Source of the DNA: Commensalibacter papalotli (ex Servin-Garciduenas et al. 2014) | Lineage (GTDB): Bacteria; Pseudomonadota; Alphaproteobacteria; Acetobacterales; Acetobacteraceae | Length of the DNA stretch: 64,000 bases | Assembly: GCF_000527695.1 (NCBI RefSeq) | Contig: NZ_ATSX01000002.1 | Location: 62,001 to 126,000 of the forward strand | Direction: 5' to 3' | In this document: positions 46,548-56,592 of the stretch, piece after piece | How positions within the stretch are numbered: the first letter of the stretch is position 1 | Layout of the letters: every line of letters begins with the position of its first letter | Made by a program: the position numbers and the translations under genes | Notes under the pieces: model-generated | Told to the model about the DNA's origin: nothing | Database searches by the model: none | What the model saw: the letters and a program-made list of their open reading frames with translations, nothing else

Positions 46548-47999
46548 TTATATATCTAACATTTCTTGACGTTTATCTTGCTCTTTAACAACCCGAACTG
46601 TTTTTTCTCCGTCATAAAAAATCAAGTTTAGTTCAGAACCTGCCCTCAATTTCCTAGCTTGAGTAACCGTATTCCCATGTTTATCTTTAACAAACACATA
46701 ACCGCGCGACAGCACAGCATGAGGTGATAACGCTTCTAAACGTGCAGATAAACCTTCCAAACGCAAGGTTTTCTCTCTAGATAATGTTTTAATAGTTGAT
46801 ACAGAAAAAAATGGAAGTGCGCTTTTCTGCTGTTGCACATAATGTCGCCAAGAGGACGCCATTTGCATCTTATTCATTTCTAGATAATTTTTAAAACGAT
46901 GAATTAAACCAACAACATATTGATCTACAGGTTTTATAGCCGATAAGCGATGACGGCGTTTCATCACCAAAGCAGGCAATGCCAAATCCAAGCGATATGA
47001 ACGATCATCCAAACGCATCCGACTTTGTGCCAGTAAGGTAGGAATATCAGGAAGTTTAGCAACTGCTTTATTAAGCTGCAAACGATAAGCCTGATTAAGA
47101 TGAATCAATCCTTTACTTAACCGTGTGGTATATTGCATCAATCCTGCGATCATATCCGCTTTTGATGGCACAGCCATTTCAGCAGCAGCCGTCGGTGTTG
47201 GTGCTCTACGATCAGACGCAAAGTCAATTAAAGTTGTATCTGTTTCATGCCCCACAGCAGAAATCAACGGAATTTGCGAGTTCGCAGCCGCTCTGACGAC
47301 GCGTTCATCATTAAACGCCATCAAATCTTCAAGAGAACCACCCCCTCTGGCAACGATAAGAATATCCGGACGAGAAATTGGCGTTTCCGAGTTAAACTGA
47401 TTAAACCCTTCAATCGCTAAAGCAATTTGCTCTGCAGCTCCATCCCCCTGAACAGCAACAGGCCAAATAATAATGTCTCTGGGAAAGCGCCGTGCAATCG
47501 TTGTTTTAATATCATGTAAAACCGCCCCTTTGGGAGAAGTAATCACACCAACCGTTTGAGGCAATAAAGGAATTAACCGTTTTCGTTCCTGAGCAAAAAG
47601 TCCCTCTTCTTCTAATTTTTTACGCAGCTTTTCGATTCGGGCAAGCATTGCTCCCTCACCTGCATAATCGACTTGATCCACAATCAACTGATACGAAGAA
47701 CGCTCACCATAAGAAGAGATTTTACCTGTGGCAACAATTTCAATTCCATTTTCCAGCTGCATTTTCAATTTGGCGGCTGTAAAGCGCCAAATAATTGCGG
47801 TCAGTTTCCCTTGCTCATCTTTCAATGAAAAATAAATATGACCCGAAGGATATTGCTTTAACTCTGTAACTTCTCCACGAACTTTTACCCGTGAAAAATT
47901 CCCTTCTAAAATACGTTTAATCGCTGTAGAGATATCCCCTACGGTAAATTCTGGTATATTATCAGTCATCGAATCAGAAAGTTGGTCATTCATAGACAT
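46548..47999 (-). CDS. xseA: Exodeoxyribonuclease VII large subunit
   Basis: XseA with XseB degrades single-stranded DNA to oligonucleotides. The 483-residue protein has an N-terminal OB-fold (VRGEVTELKQYPSGHIYFSL). The catalytic core contains GVITSPKGAVLHDIKTTIARR and ILIVARGGGSLEDLMAFNDE, then ISAVGHETDTTLIDFASDRR. The C-terminal segment carries HAVLSRGYVFV. The gene diverges from purD, with 54 bases between the starts. xseB is not adjacent. Confidence 0.96.
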   Translation of the reverse strand: MSMNDQLSDSMTDNIPEFTVGDISTAIKRILEGNFSRVKVRGEVTELKQYPSGHIYFSLKDEQGKLTAIIWRFTAAKLKMQLENGIEIVATGKISSYGERSSYQLIVDQVDYAGEGAMLARIEKLRKKLEEEGLFAQERKRLIPLLPQTVGVITSPKGAVLHDIKTTIARRFPRDIIIWPVAVQGDGAAEQIALAIEGFNQFNSETPISRPDILIVARGGGSLEDLMAFNDERVVRAAANSQIPLISAVGHETDTTLIDFASDRRAPTPTAAAEMAVPSKADMIAGLMQYTTRLSKGLIHLNQAYRLQLNKAVAKLPDIPTLLAQSRMRLDDRSYRLDLALPALVMKRRHRLSAIKPVDQYVVGLIHRFKNYLEMNKMQMASSWRHYVQQQKSALPFFSVSTIKTLSREKTLRLEGLSARLEALSPHAVLSRGYVFVKDKHGNTVTQARKLRAGSELNLIFYDGEKTVRVVKEQDKRQEMLDI

Positions 48000-48053
48000 A
48001 AAATATGATAAACCTTACTTAAGTAAAGAATATAAAAAAGGAAAGAAATCACA

Positions 48054-49325
48054 ATGCGAGTTTTACTGGTCGGTTCAGGAGGCAGAGAACACGCCATTGC
48101 CATGGCTATTGCCCGTTCCCCAAAACTTACAGAGCTATTTATCGCACCAGGAAATCCAGGTACTGCTCAATATGGTAAAAATATTGATATCAAAGTCGAT
48201 AATATCACTGATTTAATAAAATTTGCACAAGAAAATCATGTTGACCTTGTCATTCCTGGCCCAGAATTACCACTTGTCAAAGGGTTAACCGATGCGTGTA
48301 ATGCTGTCAATATACTCTGCGCAGGGCCTACGCAAGAAGCCGCACAATTAGAAGGCAGTAAAAGCTTTACTAAAATCGTTTGTGATGCTGCCAATATACC
48401 AACAGCTCAATGGCAAGAATTTACCAATTGTGATGCCGCAATTTCCTATCTTAAAACACAAACTTTCCCAATTGTTATCAAGGCTGATGGCTTGGCCGCA
48501 GGTAAAGGTGTTATTATCGCCGCTGATTTTACAGAAGCCGAACAAACAGTTAAAGATATGCTGGGAGGCTCTGCTTTCGGACAAGCTGGGCACAAGGTCG
48601 TTATTGAAGAATTCCTAACGGGTGAAGAAGTTTCCCTATTCGCATTTTGTGATGGAGAAACAGCCGTGCTTATTGGTGCTGCGCAAGATCATAAACGTAT
48701 TGGTGATGACGATACTGGCCCCAATACAGGCGGAATGGGTGCGGTATCTCCTCCACCTTTCTTTGATAAAGCTGCTCAAGAACACGCACTTGATCTGACC
48801 GTGCGTCCGATGCTCAAAGAAATGAGCCAAAGAGAAACGCCGTTCCGTGGCGTAATTTTTGCTGGACTAATGCTGACTGATAAAGGGCCATATCTTATCG
48901 AATATAATACACGTTTTGGTGACCCCGAAGCCGAAGTGTTATTACCCCGTTTACAATCTGATTTACTGGAAATCCTCTTTAACCTTAGCCAAGGCAAACT
49001 TGCACAATCAGAAATCAAATTTTCCGATCAAGCTGGGATTTGTATTATCATGGCTGCCAAAGGCTATCCTGGAACCCCAACAACAGGTGGTGTTATTTCC
49101 AATATAGAAGCAGCAGAAGCTTTACCGAATGTCAAAGTATTTCACGCTGGAACGACTATGAATAATAACGAACTTTGTGCTGCGGGGGGACGTGTATTAT
49201 GCGTCTCTGTCTTACACGATGATCTAGCTAAAGCCCAAGAGATTGCTTATCAAGCTGTTCGTAAAATTGAATGGAAAGATGGCATTTGGCGCAATGATAT
49301 TGGTAATCGCGCGTTAAGAAAATAA
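48054..49325 (+). CDS. purD: Phosphoribosylamine-glycine ligase
   Basis: PurD makes glycinamide ribonucleotide in de novo purine synthesis. The 423-residue ATP-grasp enzyme begins with MRVLLVGSGGREHAIA. It contains VIKADGLAAGKGVIIA, FLTGEEVSLFAF, TGPNTGGMGA and EYNTRFGDPEAEVLLPRL. AAAGGAAAG precedes the start. A hairpin lies shortly after the stop. Confidence 0.97.
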   Translation: MRVLLVGSGGREHAIAMAIARSPKLTELFIAPGNPGTAQYGKNIDIKVDNITDLIKFAQENHVDLVIPGPELPLVKGLTDACNAVNILCAGPTQEAAQLEGSKSFTKIVCDAANIPTAQWQEFTNCDAAISYLKTQTFPIVIKADGLAAGKGVIIAADFTEAEQTVKDMLGGSAFGQAGHKVVIEEFLTGEEVSLFAFCDGETAVLIGAAQDHKRIGDDDTGPNTGGMGAVSPPPFFDKAAQEHALDLTVRPMLKEMSQRETPFRGVIFAGLMLTDKGPYLIEYNTRFGDPEAEVLLPRLQSDLLEILFNLSQGKLAQSEIKFSDQAGICIIMAAKGYPGTPTTGGVISNIEAAEALPNVKVFHAGTTMNNNELCAAGGRVLCVSVLHDDLAKAQEIAYQAVRKIEWKDGIWRNDIGNRALRK

Positions 49326-49343
49326 TTACTTTTTTTTTTAATA

Positions 49344-49376
49344 TTGCCTATGAACTAAAATACAGTTTGTAGGCAA
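49344..49376 (+). terminator. Hairpin downstream of purD
   Basis: Arms 49344-49356 and 49364-49376 form a 13-bp stem with two wobble pairs (outer core TTGCCTA/TAGGCAA) around a 7-base loop. It lies 18 bases after the purD stop. The T-run precedes the stem instead of following it, so its action as an intrinsic terminator is uncertain. Confidence 0.4.
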
Positions 49377-49387
49377 AACTAAAGGGA

Positions 49388-49903
49388 TTAATTGTGAACA
49401 ATATTAAATTTTAGATATGTCCTTAATCCTGGTGGTCTTTCTAATAAACGACCACAGGATCTATCATCCATATCTGAATATAAATAACAACGTGGTTTTT
49501 CTAAAATTTCTAACTTCCAAATACTTTTAAAAAACTTAAAAGTCATTTCATTAGAAGATACAAACTTAAAATCTGTTAACTCTCCAGAATATGTGTCTTC
49601 ATCTATTAAACCAAAAAGAGCATTTAAATCATCTTGTAAATAAGAAGCATAAATTTTGGCTTTATCTATTTTCTTTTCTTTATTATTAAACAAATAAACA
49701 TTCGATACATATATCATATCCTCTTCATAAGTTATAAATAATAAATAATAAGAATAAACTTGAATGCACTTATATAAAATTTCTCCATAAACTTTATAAC
49801 GAGTATGATGTCCATTGATCAAAACACGACTTTTCTCACTAAATGAACCGTTCCATTTCAAAATAGGTTTTAATGAAAAAGTGTTATCTGTAATAAACTT
49901 CAT
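49388..49903 (-). CDS. Hypothetical protein, no recognised family
   Basis: The 171-residue cytosolic-looking protein is rich in Tyr, Lys, Phe and acidic residues. It has no signal peptide or membrane helix. Recurrent aromatic strands (YGEILYKCIQVYSYYLLFIT) suggest a beta-rich fold. No catalytic motif was recognised. The ribosome-binding site before the ATG is weak. It lies alone between purD and a flavin oxidoreductase gene and may be a lineage-specific orphan. Confidence 0.55.
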   Translation of the reverse strand: MKFITDNTFSLKPILKWNGSFSEKSRVLINGHHTRYKVYGEILYKCIQVYSYYLLFITYEEDMIYVSNVYLFNNKEKKIDKAKIYASYLQDDLNALFGLIDEDTYSGELTDFKFVSSNEMTFKFFKSIWKLEILEKPRCYLYSDMDDRSCGRLLERPPGLRTYLKFNIVHN

Positions 49904-49990
49904 TTTATCGAACTTATTTTAAATATATTTATCTTTTTTTTACCCTAATAAAAAGTTATTTTTCCTAAATGCCAAATTTATTGTTCGATA

Positions 49991-50023
49991 TCAAAAAAGC
50001 CCTCTAAATTATTAGAGGGCTTT
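49991..50023 (-). terminator. Rho-independent terminator after the flavin oxidoreductase gene
   Basis: A perfect 12-bp stem has arms 49996-50007 and 50012-50023 (core AGCCCTCTAA/TTAGAGGGCT) with a 4-base loop. Read on the minus strand it is followed by six T residues. It lies 11 bases after the stop of the gene ending at 50034. Confidence 0.9.
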
Positions 50024-50033
50024 GCAAACGTTT

Positions 50034-51452
50034 TTAATATCCCGTTAAAATACGGTCAACTAACTCTTTGACGGTCGGGGTAAATCCATTCGCATAAAAT
50101 GGATCAGAACCAAAACGCCAACCTTGAGTTCCACTGAACATCAAATTATTATCAACGATGTAATCTGCATTGTCACCAGAAGCATGTGCAATATCTTGCA
50201 ATGTTCTTTGAATACAAAAGGATCGAGGATCTGGACGATTCCCTGTTGTATATTCTGGGCCATGTTGTGACCAATTAGAAAAACGACACATGGATAAACA
50301 ACCCATACAATCAGCTTGATCTTTTTGAATAGATTTCGCTTGTTCAGGCGTTACAAAAACATAAGTATTGTCTGGGGTTAACAAAAGTTGGGTAAACCCT
50401 TGTTGTTCCCATTGCTCAATATATTCACGATCCGTAGAGGTCACATAAATCACACGACCACGTGCACCATATTCATAAGGAACAGTCATCTCTCCTTCTG
50501 GTTCTTTGGCAAAAGAAACCTGACGTTCTGAACGTGCTTTTAAATCCAACAAAAAGCTATTTTTAACCGCAGAAGAGTAAAACCCAGTTGGCGAGAATTG
50601 ATTAAGATAAATATCACCTTGTTTTAGCGTGCGTAACCGATTTTTCCATGCTTGTGGAATAGGACTTTCTTTGGTTAACAAAGGCCGCGTTCCAAATTGA
50701 AAAGCAATCGGGCCAAGATCTGGATTATCGATCCAATCCTCATATTCTGACAACCACCAAACACTTCCTGCCATAATAATAGGCGTATTATCCAATCCAT
50801 ATTGACGCATGACGCGTCTCAACTCTAAAACCCTTGGGAATGGATCTTGAGGTACTAATGGATCTTCACTATTTGATAGTCCATTATGTCCGCCAGCCCG
50901 CCAAGGATCTTCATACACAACCCCACCCAACCATTCAGGATTTTTTTTATAAGATCTGCGCCATAACGCATTAAACGCACGGCCAGAAGAAATAATCGGG
51001 TAATAATATACACCATATTGAGATGCAATTTCAGATAATCTGAACGGCATACCAGCACCACAGGTAACACCCGTAATCGTTCCTTTGGCTTGCTCTAATA
51101 CTGCTGAAATAACAGGCTCACACCCACCCATTTCCCACATTACATTGGCATGAATAGGAGCATCAGGCCCTGCAATCTCACGTGCTATCTTAGCTTGGCT
51201 AATACCACCAGAAATTGCGTATTGTATCAATTCCTCATGACGTTCACGTCGTGTTTTTTTGTGATAAACCTGGGGAATAATATGTCCATGAACATCATAG
51301 CTATCTGCATTCACGATAGAAACAGTACCAACACCACCAGCAGCAGACCAATGCCCTGCAGAGACACCTGTGGAAATTGCGACCCCTTTGCCCCCTTCAA
51401 TTAGTGGTAAAACTTCTTTACCACCCATGAGAATTGGATTAACTGATTTCAT
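50034..51452 (-). CDS. Nitronate monooxygenase-like NAD(P)H-dependent flavin oxidoreductase
   Basis: The 472-residue protein belongs to the NMO/2-nitropropane dioxygenase-FabK TIM-barrel group. It contains MGGCEPVISAVLEQ, GVTCGAGMPFRLSEIA, VYEDPWRAGGHNGLSN and TPIIMAGSVWWLSEYEDW, then IAFQFGTRPLLTKES. It is about 120 residues longer than typical NMOs. The extra C-terminal part contains a cysteine cluster, DCMGCLSMCRFSNW, not expected in the core family. The substrate is unknown. It lies downstream of pnp on the same strand and ends at a strong terminator. Confidence 0.78.
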   Translation of the reverse strand: MKSVNPILMGGKEVLPLIEGGKGVAISTGVSAGHWSAAGGVGTVSIVNADSYDVHGHIIPQVYHKKTRRERHEELIQYAISGGISQAKIAREIAGPDAPIHANVMWEMGGCEPVISAVLEQAKGTITGVTCGAGMPFRLSEIASQYGVYYYPIISSGRAFNALWRRSYKKNPEWLGGVVYEDPWRAGGHNGLSNSEDPLVPQDPFPRVLELRRVMRQYGLDNTPIIMAGSVWWLSEYEDWIDNPDLGPIAFQFGTRPLLTKESPIPQAWKNRLRTLKQGDIYLNQFSPTGFYSSAVKNSFLLDLKARSERQVSFAKEPEGEMTVPYEYGARGRVIYVTSTDREYIEQWEQQGFTQLLLTPDNTYVFVTPEQAKSIQKDQADCMGCLSMCRFSNWSQHGPEYTTGNRPDPRSFCIQRTLQDIAHASGDNADYIVDNNLMFSGTQGWRFGSDPFYANGFTPTVKELVDRILTGY

Positions 51453-51530
51453 TACTGCTCCAGCTCACAATGCAAATACCTAACATAAATTCTTAAAGTA
51501 AAGTCTTTTACTCATATAAAATATTTTTTT

Positions 51531-51571
51531 CTAGTGGAAAAAAGAAAAACTTTCATTCCTTTTCCCACCAG
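51531..51571 (-). other. Hairpin downstream of pnp
   Basis: Inverted arms CTAGTGG (51531-51537) and CCACCAG (51565-51571) lie 10 bases after the pnp stop, with purine/pyrimidine-rich inner arms that can extend pairing. The T-run follows on the plus strand, not in the pnp direction, so this is a 3'-end structure rather than a clear terminator. Confidence 0.35.
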
Positions 51572-51581
51572 TTTTTTAATT

Positions 51582-53750
51582 TTATGACCTTCTTTGAGGA
51601 CGATCTGTTCTGTTACGGCTTGGTGATGGCGCGCGTGGAGGGAGGCTTTCGCTGATATCAGCTCCAGTTTCTTGATCAACTTCTCGCATAGAAAGTTTAA
51701 TCTTACCACGATCATCAAAACCAACCACTTTAACTTTAACAATATCGTCAACTTTAACAATATCGCTGGTACGGGCAACACGACCTTCTGCAAGCTCAGA
51801 AATATGAACCAACCCGTCACGTGCACCCATAAAGTTTACAAAAGCACCAAAATCAGCAACTTTTACAACTTTACCAGAGTAAACACGACCGACTTCTGGC
51901 TCAACAACAATCGCTTCGATACGTTCTCTTGCTCTTGCTTCTTGATCACTTGAAGTAACCGCAATTTTTATCGTACCATCATCTTCAATATCGATCTTAC
52001 AACCCGCATATTCAACAATCTCACGAATAGTTTTTCCGCCAGCGCCAATCAGATCTCTGATTTTTTCTTTTGGAATATTCATAATAATAACATGAGGTGC
52101 ATTTTCAGAAATTTCAGCACGGCTTTCCGTTAATGCTTTAGCCATTTCACTAAGAATATGCATACGACCGTCTTTGGCCTGTGCCAATGCTTGTTTCATA
52201 ATATCAGGCGTAATAGACGTAATTTTAATATCCATCTGTAACGCGGTGATACCCTGGTCTGTTCCTGCAACTTTAAAATCCATATCCCCAAGATGATCTT
52301 CATCCCCAAGAATATCGGTTAAGACTGCAACGCCTTTATCTTCTTTGATCAGCCCCATTGCAATCCCTGCAACTGGACGAGCCATAGGAACCCCAGCATC
52401 CATCAAGGATAAGGATGTACCACAAACGGTTGCCATAGAAGATGAGCCATTACTTTCGGTAATTTCTGAAACAACACGCATTGTATATGGGAATTGCTCT
52501 TTATTAGGGAGTAAAGGGCGAATTGCACGCCAAGCAAGCTTGCCATGGCCAATTTCACGGCGACCAGGCGCACCCATACGGCCACATTCACCAACAGAGT
52601 ATGGAGGGAAATTATAGTGCAACATAAAGTTAGAACGATGTTCACCCTCTAATGCATCAACAATTTGCTCATCTTGAGCAGTACCCAATGTTGTGACCAC
52701 CAATGCTTGCGTTTCACCACGAGTAAATAGTGCAGAACCATGTGTTCTTGGTAAAATACCAACTTCACCAATAATAGGGCGAACCGTTGTTAAATCACGG
52801 CCATCAATACGAATACCTGTTTTTAACACTGATGTACGAACGATATCTGCTTCAAGATTATCAATCACAGAAACAGCTTTTTCTGCATCCAACTCTTCTT
52901 CGGTGATCTTCTCAATAATTTTAGCACGAGCTTCACCAAGGGCAGCATATCGTTTTTGTTTTTCTTTTTCTTTATAAGCATCTGCTAAAATCTTACGACC
53001 GACTTTATCAACACGTGTTTTTAATTTTTTCTCTTCAGCAGTAGGTTCAATTAAATCCCAAGGTTGACGCGCTGCATGTTCAGCCAATGCAATAATCGCG
53101 TCAATCACAGCTTGTCCTGCTTGGTGACCGAAATTAACCGCACCCAACATCACTTCTTCACTTAATTCTTTAGCTTCTGATTCAACCATCAAAACGCCTT
53201 CAGTTGTACCAGCAACCACCAAATCGAGTTCACTATCTTCAACTTCGGATAACGTTGGGTTTAAAATGTACTCGCCATTTTTATAACCAACGCGACAACC
53301 TGCAATTGGACCCAAGAAAGGAATACCTGATAAAGTCAATGCAGCAGAACAACCAATCAAAGCAACAATCGCTGGATCATTTTCAAGGTCATGACTTAAT
53401 ACGGTTGCAATAACTTGCACTTCATTCTTGAAATTTTCAGGAAATAATGGACGAATAGGACGGTCAATTAAACGAGAGTTTAACGTTTCTGCCTCAGAAG
53501 CACGTCCTTCGCGTTTGAAGAACCCACCTGGAATTTTACCAACAGCAAATGCTTTTTCTTGATAGTGCACTGTTAATGGAAAAAAATCCTGACCTGGTTT
53601 AGCTTTTTTATCCCCAACAGCTGTACATAAAACAACCGTTCCACCATAAGTCACAACAACAGCACCATCAGCCTGACGAGCAATTTTTCCTGTTTCCAGG
53701 ATAAGAGGGCGACCGCCCCATTCAATTTCTTTACGATAATATTTAAACAT
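51582..53750 (-). CDS. pnp: Polyribonucleotide nucleotidyltransferase (PNPase)
   Basis: PNPase is the 3'-5' phosphorolytic exoribonuclease of mRNA decay. The 722-residue product has two RNase PH domains ([20 protein letters not shown] and [20 protein letters not shown], then [16 protein letters not shown]). A KH domain ([20 protein letters not shown]) and an S1 domain ([20 protein letters not shown]) follow. A long imperfect hairpin in its 5' leader is consistent with the autoregulatory RNase III site known in enterobacteria. It lies downstream of rpsO in the usual order. Confidence 0.97.
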   Translation of the reverse strand: MFKYYRKEIEWGGRPLILETGKIARQADGAVVVTYGGTVVLCTAVGDKKAKPGQDFFPLTVHYQEKAFAVGKIPGGFFKREGRASEAETLNSRLIDRPIRPLFPENFKNEVQVIATVLSHDLENDPAIVALIGCSAALTLSGIPFLGPIAGCRVGYKNGEYILNPTLSEVEDSELDLVVAGTTEGVLMVESEAKELSEEVMLGAVNFGHQAGQAVIDAIIALAEHAARQPWDLIEPTAEEKKLKTRVDKVGRKILADAYKEKEKQKRYAALGEARAKIIEKITEEELDAEKAVSVIDNLEADIVRTSVLKTGIRIDGRDLTTVRPIIGEVGILPRTHGSALFTRGETQALVVTTLGTAQDEQIVDALEGEHRSNFMLHYNFPPYSVGECGRMGAPGRREIGHGKLAWRAIRPLLPNKEQFPYTMRVVSEITESNGSSSMATVCGTSLSLMDAGVPMARPVAGIAMGLIKEDKGVAVLTDILGDEDHLGDMDFKVAGTDQGITALQMDIKITSITPDIMKQALAQAKDGRMHILSEMAKALTESRAEISENAPHVIIMNIPKEKIRDLIGAGGKTIREIVEYAGCKIDIEDDGTIKIAVTSSDQEARARERIEAIVVEPEVGRVYSGKVVKVADFGAFVNFMGARDGLVHISELAEGRVARTSDIVKVDDIVKVKVVGFDDRGKIKLSMREVDQETGADISESLPPRAPSPSRNRTDRPQRRS

Positions 53751-53820
53751 TAATTATGTCCTATTTTAAGATAAATTATAGGAAAAATTTAAATCACTCT
53801 TACACCTTAGGCTGCAAATG

Positions 53821-53893
53821 ACAGCGTCTCGGACGGCATGGAACTTTATTTTGCATTTATTAATTAATCGCACCATGTGGCCTGAAACGCTGT
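53821..53893 (-). promoter_or_regulatory. Long stem-loop in the pnp leader
   Basis: Arms 53821-53841 and 53873-53893 pair at 18 of 21 positions (two wobbles), including seven outer pairs ACAGCGT/ACGCTGT and five inner pairs CATGG/CCATG. The loop is 31 bases. It starts about 70 bases before the pnp ATG. In E. coli a comparable pnp leader stem is cut by RNase III and mediates PNPase autocontrol; the same role here is inferred. Confidence 0.55.
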
Positions 53894-53953
53894 AAACGGG
53901 ATCTAAATATTTCTCTTTAACCTTTATCTATCCTCTTTGTATAATTTCAAAAT

Positions 53954-53988
53954 AGGAGCTGACTTAATTATATATCAAGCCAGCCCCT
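53954..53988 (-). terminator. Terminator or attenuator after rpsO
   Basis: Twelve paired positions (two G-U) join arms 53954-53965 and 53977-53988, 8 bases after the rpsO stop, followed by ATTTTG on the minus strand. This matches the rpsO-pnp intercistronic terminator position in other bacteria. The short T-tract suggests partial read-through to pnp. Confidence 0.6.
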
Positions 53989-53996
53989 AATAATAA

Positions 53997-54266
53997 CTAA
54001 CGGCGTAAACCTAGACGTTTGATTAAGTTTTCATAACGACCTTGGTCTTTATTACGCAAATAGCTTAATAAACGGCGACGTTGTCCAACCAATTTTAACA
54101 AACCACGACGTGAATGAAAGTCTTTTGCATGTTCTTTCATATGTTCGGTTAAGTTAACAATTCTCTCAGTTAATAAAGCCACTTGAACTTCTGGAGAACC
54201 TGTATCATTCTCTTTGGTTTGGTATTCTTTCATTAACTCTGTACGACGTACTGCTGTAATCGACAT
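53997..54266 (-). CDS. rpsO: Small ribosomal subunit protein uS15
   Basis: S15 binds the central domain of 16S rRNA. From the ATG at 54266, with AAGGATAT upstream, the protein has 89 residues, the usual length. It contains [16 protein letters not shown] and [20 protein letters not shown], then [13 protein letters not shown] frame to 54317 would overlap truB and add no family sequence. Confidence 0.97.
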   Translation of the reverse strand: MSITAVRRTELMKEYQTKENDTGSPEVQVALLTERIVNLTEHMKEHAKDFHSRRGLLKLVGQRRRLLSYLRNKDQGRYENLIKRLGLRR

Positions 54267-54289
54267 CGTGATATCCTTTTTTCTAAAAA

Positions 54290-55210
54290 TTAAAATATAC
54301 GAATTGGACGTAGACATTCATTATCTAAACGGCATAATCCAACAAAACGCTTCCCATCCACAGCACGAACAATTCCATCAGGAATATTCGTAAATTGTGA
54401 AACGCGATCCTCGATTTGACCCCGTTCTAGAACACGGCCAAAACCAAGCTCTGTGGCTTCATCTGACGTTAGGGCTAGAGCCGGGATGTCGTCCAGCGCA
54501 GTCTCAACAGGCAGAATCAAATCCAAAGAAGCTTCTCCTTTGTTGTCGTTTCCGACAATTTTGTCCAGTAAAAATGCATCTGCTACATCAAAAGGACCAA
54601 CTTTTAGACGGCGCAACTCGGATATATATCCAACAGATCGACATGCAACCGCTAAATCTCTGGCTAAAGAGCGCATATAGACGCCTTTTCCAGAAATAAC
54701 TTCAAATTTAGCACGATCTTTGTCCAAACGCTTGATTAAACGAAAAGAATCAATACGCGCTGGACGTTTCTTAAGCTCTGGAATTTCCCCTTGTCGGGCA
54801 AGATCATAAGAACGTTTCCCTTCTACTTTTATCGCAGAAAAGATAGGAGGCACTTGTAAAATTTCACCTTGAAACAACTCAAGGGCTTTATTGATTTCTT
54901 CATCACTAGGTCTGATATCAGAACGTGCAAGCACTTCACCCTCGGCATCATCCGTTGTCCGTGATTCCCCAAAGGTCAGTGTAAAATGATATTTTTTTTC
55001 TTTGTCTAAAATATAAGGGATAGTTTTAGTCGCTTTTCCAAAAGCAATCGGTAATAGCCCTGTTGCCAAAGGGTCAAGAGTACCACTATGTCCAACTTTA
55101 CGTGCATCAAAAGCATATTTTACTTTATTTACAATAAAAGCTGATGTTTTCTCTAGTGGCTTATCAATTAACAACCAACCATCAACAGTTTGTCCACGCC
55201 TATTACGCAT
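54290..55210 (-). CDS. truB: tRNA pseudouridine-55 synthase
   Basis: TruB makes pseudouridine 55 in the T arm of tRNAs. From the ATG at 55210 it has 306 residues. It starts with [20 protein letters not shown] and has the catalytic aspartate D46 in [24 protein letters not shown] 33 bases upstream (55243) is a less likely start. rpsO follows on the same strand. The normally adjacent rbfA is displaced by the mla operon. Confidence 0.95.
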   Translation of the reverse strand: MRNRRGQTVDGWLLIDKPLEKTSAFIVNKVKYAFDARKVGHSGTLDPLATGLLPIAFGKATKTIPYILDKEKKYHFTLTFGESRTTDDAEGEVLARSDIRPSDEEINKALELFQGEILQVPPIFSAIKVEGKRSYDLARQGEIPELKKRPARIDSFRLIKRLDKDRAKFEVISGKGVYMRSLARDLAVACRSVGYISELRRLKVGPFDVADAFLLDKIVGNDNKGEASLDLILPVETALDDIPALALTSDEATELGFGRVLERGQIEDRVSQFTNIPDGIVRAVDGKRFVGLCRLDNECLRPIRIF

Positions 55211-55438
55211 GAATACGATATCTCTCCTAATATCCTGACTCAATAATCAAGAACATCTTAATCTTTTGTATTCATTACCACGGTAAGCGATGAAAATAAA
55301 ATGATATATTCTATACAAAGCAAGAATTTTATAATATGGTAACGGGAAATCAGAAAAAGCAATACCAAATGATTGTGTTTATTCTAATAATAAACATATT
55401 TATTACAATGGGATTATATATATCAGTAAGGTTTTCAC

Positions 55439-56590
55439 TTGACGATTAATAATAAATCAAGTTCGCCATCTCAACCACCTCAATGGACGTTAAAGTTCGA
55501 AAATAATAAACCAATACTTGTTATAAGTGGGGATTGGCTGGCAAAAAACAATAACATACCACAATTACCAGATGATATTTTCAAGAACTGTTCTGTAAAT
55601 GTATCTGTTCAAATGAATACAGATCAACTGGGATCATGGGACAGCGGTTTAGTAGTTTTTTTGTGGGATGTAAAAAATCTTGCAACCCTCAAAGAAATTT
55701 CTATTGATAAAGACAGTTTACCCGTTGCCGCACAGCAATTGGTTGGTCTTCTTAATGACAGAAAGCCAGAACCAACATCACCTCCAAAATCTAGATTCCG
55801 TCCTATATACGATCTAGGGGAATGGACTATTAACTCTTTAAATAGTCTAGGCATGACGTTTCAACTTTTTATTTTTGCTTTAAAAGGCGTTTTTAAATTC
55901 TTTATGGGGCGTTCTTATATGCGCCTCAATGATTTACTCAGAGATATTAAAGCTGCTGGGCCTTCTGCTTTAATCATTATCAGTGTAGTTAATTTCTTGA
56001 TGGGTTCTATTCTAGCCTTTGTTGGTGCAGTGCAATTACGCAAATTCTCGGCTGATGCTTATGTTGCAAACCTTGTCGGGATTGCAACGGTCAGAGAACT
56101 GGCTGCTGTGATGACGGCTATCGTCATTTCTGGTCGAACAGGTGGCGCTTATGCTGCTCGTATTGCAACTATGCAAGGGAATGAAGAGATTGATGCATTG
56201 AAAGTATTTGGTATTCCAGTAACTGAATATTTAATTTTACCTTCTATGTTATCATTAGTCATCACAATGCCAATCATGTATTTATATGCATGTTTGATGA
56301 GCATTTTCGGTGGATTAATAGTCTCTATTTTAATGTTAAAAGTCTCAGTTATTGGCTTTTTATACCAAACATTTGGCGCCGTTCCATTTAACCAATTTAT
56401 CTTTGGTGGAACTAAAACTATTGCTTTTGCAATGTTCATTGGGGTTAGTAGCTGTTACATAGGAATGAAATCTGGACGCAGTGCCGCTGATGTGGGTGTT
56501 GCTGCAACAAAAGCCGTTGTGGCGGGTATTGTTGGGGTGATTGCTTTGGATGCTGTTTTTGCAGTTCTAGCCGACATTATTGGTATATAA
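55439..56590 (+). CDS. mlaE: MlaE-type lipid ABC transporter permease with N-terminal STAS domain
   Basis: The 383-residue inner-membrane permease belongs to the Mla/Ttg2 family that moves phospholipids between the outer and inner membranes. The first 110 residues form a STAS-like domain. The MlaE core follows, with GAVQLRKFSADAYVANLVGI, ELAAVMTAIVISGRTGGAYA and GNEEIDALKVFGI. The start is a TTG (55439) preceded by TAAGG, because no in-frame ATG lies nearby. It is the first gene of a four-gene operon. Confidence 0.92.
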   Translation: MTINNKSSSPSQPPQWTLKFENNKPILVISGDWLAKNNNIPQLPDDIFKNCSVNVSVQMNTDQLGSWDSGLVVFLWDVKNLATLKEISIDKDSLPVAAQQLVGLLNDRKPEPTSPPKSRFRPIYDLGEWTINSLNSLGMTFQLFIFALKGVFKFFMGRSYMRLNDLLRDIKAAGPSALIIISVVNFLMGSILAFVGAVQLRKFSADAYVANLVGIATVRELAAVMTAIVISGRTGGAYAARIATMQGNEEIDALKVFGIPVTEYLILPSMLSLVITMPIMYLYACLMSIFGGLIVSILMLKVSVIGFLYQTFGAVPFNQFIFGGTKTIAFAMFIGVSSCYIGMKSGRSAADVGVAATKAVVAGIVGVIALDAVFAVLADIIGI

Positions 56591-56592
56591 TT

